A DNA stretch of 6,668 nt from an uncultured Caryophanales bacterium (GCA_937896065.1 CALBLI010000044.1:1-6668); one strand, 5' to 3'; counted from the stretch's first letter, positions 1 to 6,589 are shown. Numbers and translations are program-made. Notes: generated by a model not told the origin, from the sequence alone.

Positions 1-27
1 AGATATCCACTTTTCTTTAAAATTTTT

Positions 28-65
28 AAATCTTAATTTAGGTACCTTATTGTTTTTAATTAAGG
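28..65 (-). repeat. 38-nt direct repeat, downstream copy
   Basis: This copy matches 1105-1142 at 37 of 38 positions; the only difference is base 59 (a) against base 1136 (t). The first 31 bases are identical. On the minus strand both copies are read in the same frame and encode KNNKVPKLRF. The centre holds an 8-bp palindrome, AGGTACCT (40-47). The two copies are 1077 bp apart, an exact multiple of three, so recombination between them would preserve the frame. Confidence 0.9.
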
Positions 66-68
66 TAC
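42..68 (-). repeat. Inverted repeat just after the hsdS stop codon
   Basis: GTACCTTA (42-49) and TAAGGTAC (61-68) form a perfect 8-bp inverted repeat around an 11-nt loop, starting two bases after the hsdS stop codon. It overlaps the downstream 38-nt repeat. In the upstream copy only five of these pairs are kept (CCTTA/TAAGG). On the transcript it could form a hairpin, but no T-tract follows, so it is not a convincing terminator. It may instead be part of a recombination site. Confidence 0.45.
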
Positions 69-69
69 A

Positions 70-1170
70 TTAAAAAAATAACGATCTAAGCAAGCTTTCT
101 TTGGTTAATGTAACATCATTTAATTCTTTAATTAAATAATCAATCTTATTATTGATATAAGTTAATATTTTTTCAATTTTCATTTGTGATTCTATATCAA
201 GAGATTTTATTTTATATAGCTTTTCAATTGCTGATGGATGAGCTTTTGTTGTATAATCAAATTTAATTTTTCTCCATGAATTCCAAAAGTTAATATATAA
301 CCAAGAATATGAGAATTTATTTAAATCTAAAATTTTTGCATAGCCACAAACATTTGTTATTGAAAATTTATGTTTATTTCTTAAAAATGGTTTGCCACCT
401 CCATCAATCGACCATGTAATCAATTCTTCATCAAATGAATATTTATTTCTAAAACAAAATAAGCCGTTGTTTGCTGCTGAAGAAGAGTACACAGGAAATG
501 TACCATTTTGCTTAGGGATTATTTCTCCTCTTCCTAATAGGATAGTATTGTTTTTTACTAATTTTGACAAAGATATTAGTGGATTTTTAGCTAATTCATA
601 GCATTTAATCATAATTCCTTCTTTATACTTTTTAAGGATAGCTATTTTAGAATTAATTACATCGATTTTTTTATCAATTATTGTGAAAAACATGGCAATT
701 TTCTTTTGTTCATCTAATTTAGGAATAAATATTTTTTGATGTTCTATAACGCGACTTGTTAAACTAGGAAGTCCTGTTGATTGATTTAATTTATTCCATT
801 CTATTGTAAAAAACAAATAGTAAATAAATTTTGGAAAATAATTTGCTTTTATTTTGCTCCAAAATAAAGTATCAACAGTCCAAAAAGGCTCATTGAAATA
901 AAATGGTCTATTAATCGTACCTTTTCTTCCAATACCAACTGATTCCTTGTTATAAAGAAAATTATTTGTATAACCAATAACTCCACCAGTTCCATAAATT
1001 TTATATACACCAGATGATATTTCAATTTCTTTTTGATCTTTTCCGTTTTGTATTTTTAAAATATCTCCTAATCTTAAATTATTCCATTCATCATTAAACT
1101 CAGGAAATCTTAATTTAGGTACCTTATTGTTTTTATTTAAGGACTCATTAATTTCGTTATTTTCTGACAT
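70..1170 (-). CDS. hsdS: Type I restriction-modification specificity subunit HsdS
   Basis: HsdS is the DNA-recognition subunit. It binds two HsdM to form the methyltransferase and two further HsdR to form the restriction complex. The 366-residue product has the classic two-repeat layout. It opens with a VPKLRFPEF segment (about 17-25). TRD1 (about 29-150) includes IYGTGGVIGY and the PFWTVDTLFW stretch. A first conserved helix begins DEQKKI (about 153-195). TRD2 (about 198-325) includes FPVYSSSAANNG and TNVCG. A second conserved helix ends LLRSLFF (about 327-366). Length is slightly below the usual roughly 400 residues, but both halves look intact. It is the last complete gene of the S'-M-S operon, starting 16 nt after the hsdM stop. 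ATG at 1170 is chosen over GTG at 1179 because AGGAGG at 1185-1180 abuts the GTG. The target sequence cannot be read from the protein. Confidence 0.95.
   Translation of the reverse strand: MSENNEINESLNKNNKVPKLRFPEFNDEWNNLRLGDILKIQNGKDQKEIEISSGVYKIYGTGGVIGYTNNFLYNKESVGIGRKGTINRPFYFNEPFWTVDTLFWSKIKANYFPKFIYYLFFTIEWNKLNQSTGLPSLTSRVIEHQKIFIPKLDEQKKIAMFFTIIDKKIDVINSKIAILKKYKEGIMIKCYELAKNPLISLSKLVKNNTILLGRGEIIPKQNGTFPVYSSSAANNGLFCFRNKYSFDEELITWSIDGGGKPFLRNKHKFSITNVCGYAKILDLNKFSYSWLYINFWNSWRKIKFDYTTKAHPSAIEKLYKIKSLDIESQMKIEKILTYINNKIDYLIKELNDVTLTKESLLRSLFF
1105..1142 (-). repeat. 38-nt direct repeat, copy inside the hsdS 5' end
   Basis: This is the upstream partner of 28-65. It covers codons about 10-22 of hsdS (SLNKNNKVPKLRF), immediately before the variable part of TRD1. 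That is where a specificity-switching crossover would be expected, because upstream sequence supplies the start codon and ribosome-binding site while downstream sequence supplies the recognition domain. It contains the same AGGTACCT palindrome (1117-1124). Confidence 0.9.
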
Positions 1171-1179
1171 TATAATCAC

Positions 1180-1185
1180 CCTCCT
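1180..1185 (-). promoter_or_regulatory. Ribosome-binding site of hsdS (decides the start codon)
   Basis: Minus-strand AGGAGG lies two bases after the hsdM stop codon. It is 9 nt from ATG 1170 but directly touches GTG 1179, so the ATG is the plausible start. Its position against the end of hsdM suggests translational coupling of S to M. Confidence 0.8.
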
Positions 1186-1186
1186 T

Positions 1187-2752
1187 TTAAAACTTTGGTA
1201 AACCTAATTCTTCTAAATATTTGTTCAATTCTTCTGTAATTTTTTTATCTTCTTCATCAAGACGATGATATTCAGCCATCACTTCATTTAAATCAATTTC
1301 CTCTTCTTCTTCAAAAGTATCAACATAACGAGGAATATTTAGATTGAATTCATTTTCTTGTAATTCTTCAATAGAAGCTAAATGAGCATACTTATCAATA
1401 TCTTTTTTTGAAGAATAAGCATCCATTATTCTTTTGATATCTTCATCTCTTAAAATGTTTTGATTTTTACCTTTTTCAAAATATTTAGATGCATCAATAA
1501 AATAAACATTTCTATCAGTTTTATTTTTCTTAAACACACAAATACATGCTGCAATTGTTGTACCATAGAATAAATTTTCAGGCAGGCCAATAACAGTATC
1601 AAGATAATTTCTTGTTTCAACTAAATATTGTCTTATAACACCTTCTGCGTAACCTCTAAATAATGGTCCGTGAGGTAAAACAACAGCCATGCATCCATTT
1701 TTACTTAAGCTATTAACCATGTGCTCAACAAAGGCATAATCAGCATAAGATTTTGGTGCTAATTTTCCTGCACCACTAAATCTATCATCCTTTTCCATAG
1801 TTGAATTTGGATCCCAGTTTGCACTGAATGGTGGATTAGCTACAACAATATCCATCTTTCCATATTCTCTTTGGTCAGCACTTGGAGCTTTTAATGTATC
1901 GCCTTGGTGAATAGTAAATTTATTAAAATCAACCTTATGAACAAGCATATTCATTCTTGCTAAGTTACAAGTTGTAGTATTCAATTCTTGGCCATAAATA
2001 TGAATGAATTTACCATTTTTTTCTTTTAATCTATCAGCAACTTGAATTAATAATGAACCTGAACCACATGCAGGGTCGCTTATACACTTTACATCAGTTA
2101 AATCTTTTGTAACAATCATACTTAATAATTTTGAAACTTGTTGTGGTGTATAGAATTCTCCAGCTTTTTTACCAGCAGATGCTGCAAATTGTCCGATAAG
2201 ATATTCATAAGCATCACCTAATAAATCAATTTTACTATCCATGAAATCAAAATTAATTTCATCAATTGCAGTAATTAATTTTCCAATTAGTTCACCTTTT
2301 TCTTTATAAGTTGAGCCTAATTTATCAGATGTCAAATTAACATCATTAAACAATTTTGATAATTGCTCCTCGCTCTCTTGTCCCTTTGTAGAATCTGAAT
2401 ATGCTTTAAAAGCATTACTTAAAATTTCAAGTTCAAAATCGCCAGTTTTAATTGTTTCAACCATTCTATCAAAAAGATATTGTGGTTCAATAAAATAGCC
2501 TAATCCTAAATTTAAAATTGCTATATTACGACATTGTGCAGGATCATTTTTATATAATTCTTCAATTCCTATATGAAGTTTATCTTTAAATTCACTTTCC
2601 TCATGTTCACAAATGTATCGATAGAAAATCAAGCCTAAAATATAATCCTTAAATTCATTGGCATCCATATTGCCTCTTAGAGAATTAGCCATTTTCCATA
2701 GTTTGGTATGTAATTCTCTTTTTTGTGTAATTTCAATTTCAACGTTACTCAT
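1187..2752 (-). CDS. hsdM: Type I restriction-modification methyltransferase subunit HsdM
   Basis: HsdM is an S-adenosylmethionine-dependent N6-adenine methyltransferase. With HsdS it methylates the host's recognition sites and so protects them from HsdR. The 521 residues equal the length of M.EcoR124I-type subunits (about 520). The N-terminal helical HsdM domain spans about 12-150 (LRGNMDANEFKDYILGLIFYR near 25-45). GEFYTPQQV (198-206) precedes motif I DPACGSGS (226-233), which binds the cofactor, and motif IV NPPF (306-309), the catalytic loop. The C-terminus is rich in acidic and lysine residues with predicted helices. Translation starts at ATG 2752, 2 nt after the stop of the half-HsdS gene. 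Its GGAGG (2767-2763) lies within the last codons of that gene, so the two are very likely translationally coupled. All motifs appear intact. Confidence 0.97.
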   Translation of the reverse strand: MSNVEIEITQKRELHTKLWKMANSLRGNMDANEFKDYILGLIFYRYICEHEESEFKDKLHIGIEELYKNDPAQCRNIAILNLGLGYFIEPQYLFDRMVETIKTGDFELEILSNAFKAYSDSTKGQESEEQLSKLFNDVNLTSDKLGSTYKEKGELIGKLITAIDEINFDFMDSKIDLLGDAYEYLIGQFAASAGKKAGEFYTPQQVSKLLSMIVTKDLTDVKCISDPACGSGSLLIQVADRLKEKNGKFIHIYGQELNTTTCNLARMNMLVHKVDFNKFTIHQGDTLKAPSADQREYGKMDIVVANPPFSANWDPNSTMEKDDRFSGAGKLAPKSYADYAFVEHMVNSLSKNGCMAVVLPHGPLFRGYAEGVIRQYLVETRNYLDTVIGLPENLFYGTTIAACICVFKKNKTDRNVYFIDASKYFEKGKNQNILRDEDIKRIMDAYSSKKDIDKYAHLASIEELQENEFNLNIPRYVDTFEEEEEIDLNEVMAEYHRLDEEDKKITEELNKYLEELGLPKF

Positions 2753-2754
2753 TT

Positions 2755-3351
2755 TTATTTTTCCTCCATGTTATGATTCTTATAAATTTCAAATAATTTT
2801 TTTTCTATTATTGCAGATTTTATCTTTTCTTTCTGTAATACTAATTTAACTTTTTCTTTTTGCAGCTGATAAATTCTTCCTATTTTCTTTTGTTGTTCAA
2901 ATGATATCAAATCTACATTTAAGTATTTAATAAAAGATAATGGAATAATTAATACTCTTGCTGAACCTTGTGTTTGCGACACAAAGTATTTTTTAGTATC
3001 TAGATTTTCATTAAATATCCAGCAAATAAAATCAGGATCAAATTTTTCGATATCTTTTAATCTAATCCTAATGAAATTGGATAAAACAACACAACCGTCA
3101 TCTTCTTTAGATACCTTCATTGCTTTACCAGATGCGAGTCCAACTAAAATATCATTTTCTTTAGCAATACATAAATTTTCAATTTTATCATTATTAACTA
3201 CAATTTCATTGAATAATCCTGGTGTTTCACTGGCATTAATATAATAGCTTAACTGTTGCATTGTAAATGCTTTAAAAGCTGTTCCACTAGTATCTTTTAT
3301 TCTAGTAAGAATGCTACCTTGAGTTATGTCTGCTATTTCTTCAAGAAACAT
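2755..3351 (-). CDS. Half-size HsdS-like protein with one target-recognition domain
   Basis: The 198-residue product resembles one half of an HsdS. It has a single recognition-type domain (about 1-150), opening LEEIADITQGS and closing with QTQGSARVLIIP and SFIKYLNVDLIS. A long lysine/glutamate-rich helix from EQQKKIGRI (152-160) to about 188 matches the conserved HsdS spacer helix. Compare DEQKKI after TGLPSLTSR in the full HsdS of this locus. It is not a truncated copy of that HsdS, because the sequences differ throughout. AGGAGG (3364-3359) lies 7 nt before the ATG, and a strong promoter lies upstream. It is the first gene of the operon and is coupled to hsdM. Half-S proteins can dimerise to replace a full HsdS, so it could supply a second, symmetric specificity. 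A modulatory or regulatory role is also possible. The family call is secure; the role is inference. Confidence 0.85.
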   Translation of the reverse strand: MFLEEIADITQGSILTRIKDTSGTAFKAFTMQQLSYYINASETPGLFNEIVVNNDKIENLCIAKENDILVGLASGKAMKVSKEDDGCVVLSNFIRIRLKDIEKFDPDFICWIFNENLDTKKYFVSQTQGSARVLIIPLSFIKYLNVDLISFEQQKKIGRIYQLQKEKVKLVLQKEKIKSAIIEKKLFEIYKNHNMEEK

Positions 3352-3369
3352 TTTATAACCTCCTTTTTT

Positions 3370-3380
3370 TGTAATTTACA
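3370..3380. promoter_or_regulatory. Operator-like palindrome at the predicted start of the S'-M-S transcript
   Basis: TGTAA-T-TTACA is a perfect 11-bp palindrome with a central base. It lies 5 bases downstream of the -10 element, over the expected transcription start. It is part of an 18-nt box (3368-3385) that recurs at 3415-3432 (17/18) and near the hsdR start (6273-6290). A bound protein here would block initiation. Confidence 0.5.
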
Positions 3381-3385
3381 TAAAT
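3371..3385. repeat. 15-nt direct repeat, promoter-proximal copy
   Basis: GTAATTTACATAAAT is repeated exactly at 3418-3432, 47 bp away. The two copies bracket the -35/-10 pair of the S'-M-S promoter, which suggests a two-site operator. Confidence 0.85.
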
Positions 3386-3414
3386 ATCATACTTCTAAAC
3401 ATTTAGATTGTCAA
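3386..3414 (-). promoter_or_regulatory. Sigma-70-type promoter of the half-hsdS/hsdM/hsdS operon
   Basis: On the minus strand TTGACA (3414-3409) is separated by 17 nt from TATGAT (3391-3386). This is a perfect -35 and a -10 with one mismatch at ideal spacing. Transcription should start near 3379, about 28 nt before the ATG of the half-HsdS gene. It gives modification and specificity genes their own promoter, stronger on paper than that of hsdR. Inverted-repeat boxes sit on both sides. Confidence 0.8.
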
Positions 3415-3429
3415 TATGTAATTTACATA
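3415..3429. promoter_or_regulatory. Operator-like palindrome next to the -35 element
   Basis: TATGTAA-T-TTACATA is a perfect 15-bp palindrome with one central base. It abuts the upstream side of the TTGACA element and belongs to the 18-nt box family found at 3368-3385 and 6273-6290. Its position allows either repression by contact with the promoter or activation from just upstream of -35. Confidence 0.5.
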
Positions 3430-3432
3430 AAT
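3418..3432. repeat. 15-nt direct repeat, promoter-distal copy
   Basis: This is an exact second copy of GTAATTTACATAAAT (3371-3385), located between the hsdR stop codon and the -35 element. Confidence 0.85.
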
Positions 3433-3440
3433 TTCAAATT

Positions 3441-6251
3441 TTAATAAATTGTTATATCATTAAATTTATCAAAGAAGCCTTTAATCATTCCAGGAAGTTG
3501 AGTAATAATTGAAATTCTCTTGGTTATATCAATATCATTATATGAACTTAAAAGAGTAGTAACATCTCTATTTAAACCAATATCATCTTGATAAAAAGAA
3601 TAATCATCATTTATTTTTTTCAAACTTTCCTTATCGATAGAAAATTTGTCAGCAATTACTTGTAATTCCTTATCCTTCTCATTATTAATAAAGTTTTCAT
3701 ATTCTACTATTGGATCATTATACAAACCATCAATATCTTCATCCATAAAGTGATTAACAAACCTCATTACTAATTCCCTCTTAGATTTGTCACTGATTTC
3801 CATTAAAACCTTATTAACTTTACTTCTAGTTTTTTTCTTATCGCCTTTTTCATCGCGATATCTTATTAGAAGCTCAACAAGATAATCAAAATTAACCTTA
3901 GTTCTTCCTAAAAGCTGTATTTCAAAATCAATATCATCAAGGATAGATTCTTTATGAACAATCGGTTTAATTTGATTATAAATATCTTTATATAAGCCTT
4001 GAAGTTCAAAATATGTTTTTATATCCATCTCTGTCTTTTCAATATCAAAATCAACATAATTAATAATTTGATTATAGATATGCATCAATTCTCTAAATGA
4101 ATTAACAAATTCTAGTTGATCTTTTTCTGATTTTGATGATGCAAGTCTTTTCTTACCATTACATTCAGCAAATTTTGCATTCAATTCATTAACAAGGTCT
4201 TCAAGCGGTTTTAAAGTAACATCATTATATACATCTTCATCATTATTAAAATGAGCTAACGCATCATCCATTGTTTTTCTTGATGTTTGATAACATATTA
4301 CATTACCACAAATTTTTTGTTCGTCATATGTACGGATGGTTCTTGAAATTGCTTGAATTAGTCCATGCATTTTCATTGATTTATCTAAGTACAATGTGTT
4401 GCATCTAACAAAGTCCATACCAGTAAGGCATTTATCAACAACAAGTAAAATATCAATGTTCTTATTTCTAAAATTGCTTATTACATCTCTTTCATAAGCT
4501 TTGTATGTATTTAAACTAAAGTTTGCATTATTTTCTGGTCTTTTATCATATTCATCAATGATTTTAGCAAGCTCATCTTTAGCAATAACTGGGCTATCGC
4601 CTTCTTTGCAATCTTCATTTGGCTCATAGGAATAAATAGCAGCAATTTTAATATCCTGTTTGTTTTGTAAAAGCAATTTATAGTACTTAATTAAAAGAGC
4701 TATAGATTGACACGCTAAAATCGCATTATAACGTTTTTCAGAGGTCTTAGATTCATAATGCTCTAATATATCATCTGCAACTACTTTGCATCTTCTATCG
4801 TCAAGTAAAGCTTCATCATAATCAATTCCTTTTACTTCTTTGTCCAAAAGGAATAGTTGATCATTCATCTTAACAGTCTTTACATAATCAATACATAAGG
4901 GTAATACATTTCTATCACCAATTGCTTCTTTCAAAGTATATGTATGAACTGGCTTACCAAAATATAAAGCTGTTAATTTTGTATTCTCAGTAACCTCATC
5001 ATTTTCATCAAAAATAGGTGTCCCTGTGAATCCATAAAATAAAGCGTGAGTAAAATATTTGTCGATTGTTTTTCTCATTTCACCTGCTTGAGATCTATGG
5101 CATTCATCAAACATGAAAATAATTTTTTTATCCTTATATGTTTTAAGGTCATCAATATGTCTTCCTTTTAAAGCATTTGACATTTTATTTATTGTTGAAA
5201 TTATTAGCTTATCGTTACTTTTTATTTTCTTAATCAAATCGTCGGTCTTTTTAATATTAGTAAATTCATCTGTAGATGAAGACATATATGAGCTGAAATC
5301 ATCTACAGTTTTATCGTCAAGGTCGTTTCTATCAACCAAGAAGAAAACTTTATCAATTTCAGAACGTTTACTAATTTCAAAAGCAAATTTAAATGAAGTT
5401 AATGTTTTACCTGATCCAGTAGAGTGGAAACAATATCCGTTTTTTTCTTCTTTCAAACAGCTTTCTTTTAATGCCTCAAATGCATAAACTTGATATGGTC
5501 TCATTATAATTAGTTTTCTTTGTGAAGCACTATCAATCATATAGTCAAAAACCATTCTAAATAAGAAAGGACAAAATAAAAAATTCTCTTCAAAATCATA
5601 TAAAAGATTATTAGCTTCATCTTGTAAGTTTCTCCAAACAAAGCAATTGCTCTTATAAATTTGTACATCATTATTACAAAAATATCTTGTATGCTGTTCA
5701 TTTGAAATGACAAACAATTGAATAAAATTAAATAAGCCTCTATAATTCCCATCACGTTTATATCTTAAGACTTGATTAAATGCTTGATTAATTTCCACTC
5801 CAGGCTTTTTTAATTCTATTTGAACAAATGGCAAACCATTAATTAGCAATGTAACATCAAAACGTCCAGGATAGTCTCCCACAGTTTTTATTTGGTGTGC
5901 AACTTCAAAGCGATTATTCTCTATATTTTTCAAATCAACAAGTTTTAAATATAAAGGATTATTGTTTCTTTTTATTATATCAATTTTCCCTTTTCCAGCA
6001 TTTTCTCTAATCAATTGTGATGCATCAAATATATTTTTACTTTCAAGGTACATTAAAATTTCTTTAAATTCAGTATTTGAAAGTTCTTCATCACCAAGAA
6101 TATCTTTATTGAGTTGATTTAATTTAACTCTAAAATTTTGAACTAAATCTTCATAAGATGAAATAGGTGAAAAAGTATACCAATTTCTTTTAATTATATC
6201 AATAAATTTATTTTCTACTTCATATTCAGTAGTGTAATCTGCATTATGCAT
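3441..6251 (-). CDS. hsdR: Type I restriction-modification motor/endonuclease subunit HsdR
   Basis: HsdR joins the HsdM2-HsdS core, pulls in DNA using ATP and cuts unmethylated DNA far from the recognition site. The 936 residues match the SauI-like branch (about 930) and are a little shorter than EcoR124I HsdR. The N-terminal PD-(D/E)xK nuclease has D132 and E146-x-K148, a spacing of 14 as in EcoR124I, plus a QxxxY motif (160-164). The Superfamily 2 motor follows: RPYQ (251-254), Walker A TGSGKT (278-283), DECH (382-385), TGTP (409-412), motif V near DKCLTGMDF (606-614) and motif VI QAISRTIR (633-640). A helical C-terminus (about 680-936) probably contacts HsdM. ATG 6251 has GGAGG 7 nt upstream. 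The gene has its own promoter, and its stop lies 27 nt before the -35 of the next operon with no terminator between, so read-through into the operon is likely. No disabling change is visible. Confidence 0.97.
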   Translation of the reverse strand: MHNADYTTEYEVENKFIDIIKRNWYTFSPISSYEDLVQNFRVKLNQLNKDILGDEELSNTEFKEILMYLESKNIFDASQLIRENAGKGKIDIIKRNNNPLYLKLVDLKNIENNRFEVAHQIKTVGDYPGRFDVTLLINGLPFVQIELKKPGVEINQAFNQVLRYKRDGNYRGLFNFIQLFVISNEQHTRYFCNNDVQIYKSNCFVWRNLQDEANNLLYDFEENFLFCPFLFRMVFDYMIDSASQRKLIIMRPYQVYAFEALKESCLKEEKNGYCFHSTGSGKTLTSFKFAFEISKRSEIDKVFFLVDRNDLDDKTVDDFSSYMSSSTDEFTNIKKTDDLIKKIKSNDKLIISTINKMSNALKGRHIDDLKTYKDKKIIFMFDECHRSQAGEMRKTIDKYFTHALFYGFTGTPIFDENDEVTENTKLTALYFGKPVHTYTLKEAIGDRNVLPLCIDYVKTVKMNDQLFLLDKEVKGIDYDEALLDDRRCKVVADDILEHYESKTSEKRYNAILACQSIALLIKYYKLLLQNKQDIKIAAIYSYEPNEDCKEGDSPVIAKDELAKIIDEYDKRPENNANFSLNTYKAYERDVISNFRNKNIDILLVVDKCLTGMDFVRCNTLYLDKSMKMHGLIQAISRTIRTYDEQKICGNVICYQTSRKTMDDALAHFNNDEDVYNDVTLKPLEDLVNELNAKFAECNGKKRLASSKSEKDQLEFVNSFRELMHIYNQIINYVDFDIEKTEMDIKTYFELQGLYKDIYNQIKPIVHKESILDDIDFEIQLLGRTKVNFDYLVELLIRYRDEKGDKKKTRSKVNKVLMEISDKSKRELVMRFVNHFMDEDIDGLYNDPIVEYENFINNEKDKELQVIADKFSIDKESLKKINDDYSFYQDDIGLNRDVTTLLSSYNDIDITKRISIITQLPGMIKGFFDKFNDITIY

Positions 6252-6266
6252 TTTAATACCTCCATT

Positions 6267-6280
6267 ATTACAAATGTAAT
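6267..6280. promoter_or_regulatory. Operator-like inverted repeat in the hsdR leader
   Basis: ATTACA-AA-TGTAAT is a perfect 6-bp inverted repeat with a 2-nt centre. It lies just downstream of the predicted hsdR transcription start and close to the ribosome-binding site. Its right half begins an 18-nt segment (6273-6290) identical at 15 of 18 bases to the box at 3415-3432 near the other promoter. Confidence 0.45.
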
Positions 6281-6288
6281 TTGCTTAA

Positions 6289-6317
6289 ATTGTATTACAT
6301 TTTTAGAAAAGTTACAA
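6289..6317 (-). promoter_or_regulatory. Predicted promoter of hsdR
   Basis: Minus-strand TTGTAA (6317-6312) and TACAAT (6294-6289) are separated by exactly 17 nt. The -10 has one mismatch to consensus and the -35 has two, so it looks weaker than the operon promoter. Start is expected near 6282, leaving a leader of about 30 nt. A short palindrome, TGTA-T-TACA (6291-6299), overlaps the -10, and TTACA half-sites also lie at 6268 and 6312. Confidence 0.65.
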
Positions 6318-6549
6318 TGCTGCTTCCAAATTATCATATATAAATTTATGTTTTTCTCAAAATTGTCTCAAATTCAAATCGTGCAGAAACACCCATAGTC
6401 AAATCATGTAAAATTAAAATTAAAAGTTATTAATAAAACCGTTAACAAAGCTTCTAAATAAAACCAACTAACAGCCTGTATAACTGATAAAATTCAATTT
6501 TCATAGCAAAACATTGAATATTAAAGTAAACCCTACTATTTATATAATT
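6318..6549. other. Non-coding gap between the tRNA terminator and the hsdR promoter
   Basis: This is about 230 bases of AT-rich sequence with no convincing gene. The longest frame seen from an ATG on the plus strand (from 6349) is only 16 codons and has no Shine-Dalgarno site. No RNA gene, attachment-site repeat or mobile element was recognised. It may be the junction between the chromosomal tRNA backbone and the inserted R-M locus. Confidence 0.6.
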
Positions 6550-6576
6550 AAAAAAATCTGATAATATTTTATCAGA
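6550..6576 (-). terminator. Rho-independent terminator of the tRNA-Gly transcript
   Basis: TCTGATAA (6557-6564) and TTATCAGA (6569-6576) form a perfect 8-bp stem with a 4-nt loop. Read on the minus strand it is followed by seven T residues (6556-6550). It lies 13 nt beyond the 3' end of the tRNA and insulates hsdR from tRNA transcription. Confidence 0.85.
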
Positions 6577-6589
6577 CTATACTTCTAAC

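Larger units (their letters stand above)
1..69 (-). pseudogene. 5' part of a second, start-less hsdS cassette (cut by window edge)
   Basis: Directly after the hsdS stop codon the same reading frame stays open to the window edge for 23 codons. It encodes NNKVPKLRF and then KNFKEKWIS. The first nine residues match the N-terminus of the upstream HsdS exactly, and the remainder keeps the usual HsdS opening pattern (VPKLRF, acidic/aromatic residues, then W) while diverging in sequence. No ATG, GTG or TTG lies in this frame between the hsdS stop and the repeat. The ATG that overlaps the stop (70-68) is in another frame and terminates after four codons. The best reading is a silent specificity cassette that needs recombination into the expressed locus to be translated. 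Start from a rare ATT codon (60-58), or a simple decayed duplicate, are alternatives. The rest lies outside the window, so completeness cannot be judged. Confidence 0.55.

Noticed and set aside
42..68. Post-hsdS hairpin as a transcription terminator
   Set aside because: No T-run follows on the minus strand. The sequence continues directly as the in-frame hsdS-like coding segment.
392..601. 69-codon plus-strand frame opposite hsdS
   Set aside because: It lies wholly antisense to the intact TRD2 region of hsdS, has no recognisable domain and no good ribosome-binding site.
1171..1179. GTG at 1179 as an upstream start for hsdS
   Set aside because: The AGGAGG site ends directly against this codon, leaving no spacing. 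The ATG at 1170 has a normal 9-nt gap.
3256..3444. 62-codon plus-strand frame over the operon promoter
   Set aside because: It runs antisense through the start of the half-HsdS gene and the promoter, with cysteine/phenylalanine-rich random-looking sequence and no ribosome-binding site.
5113..5487. 124-codon plus-strand frame opposite hsdR
   Set aside because: It is antisense to the helicase motifs of hsdR. Its hydrophobic composition is what the reverse strand of this AT-rich coding sequence gives, and no Shine-Dalgarno site precedes it.
5537..5755. 72-codon minus-strand frame inside hsdR
   Set aside because: It is in a different frame within the conserved N-terminal half of hsdR, so it is a chance opening.
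6349..6399. 16-codon plus-strand frame in the gap before hsdR
   Set aside because: It is too short, has no Shine-Dalgarno site and no recognisable peptide.
6492..6519. ATTCAAT/ATTGAAT inverted repeat in the gap
   Set aside because: It is a 7-bp AT-rich stem with a 14-nt loop and no T-tract. It is expected by chance in sequence of this composition.
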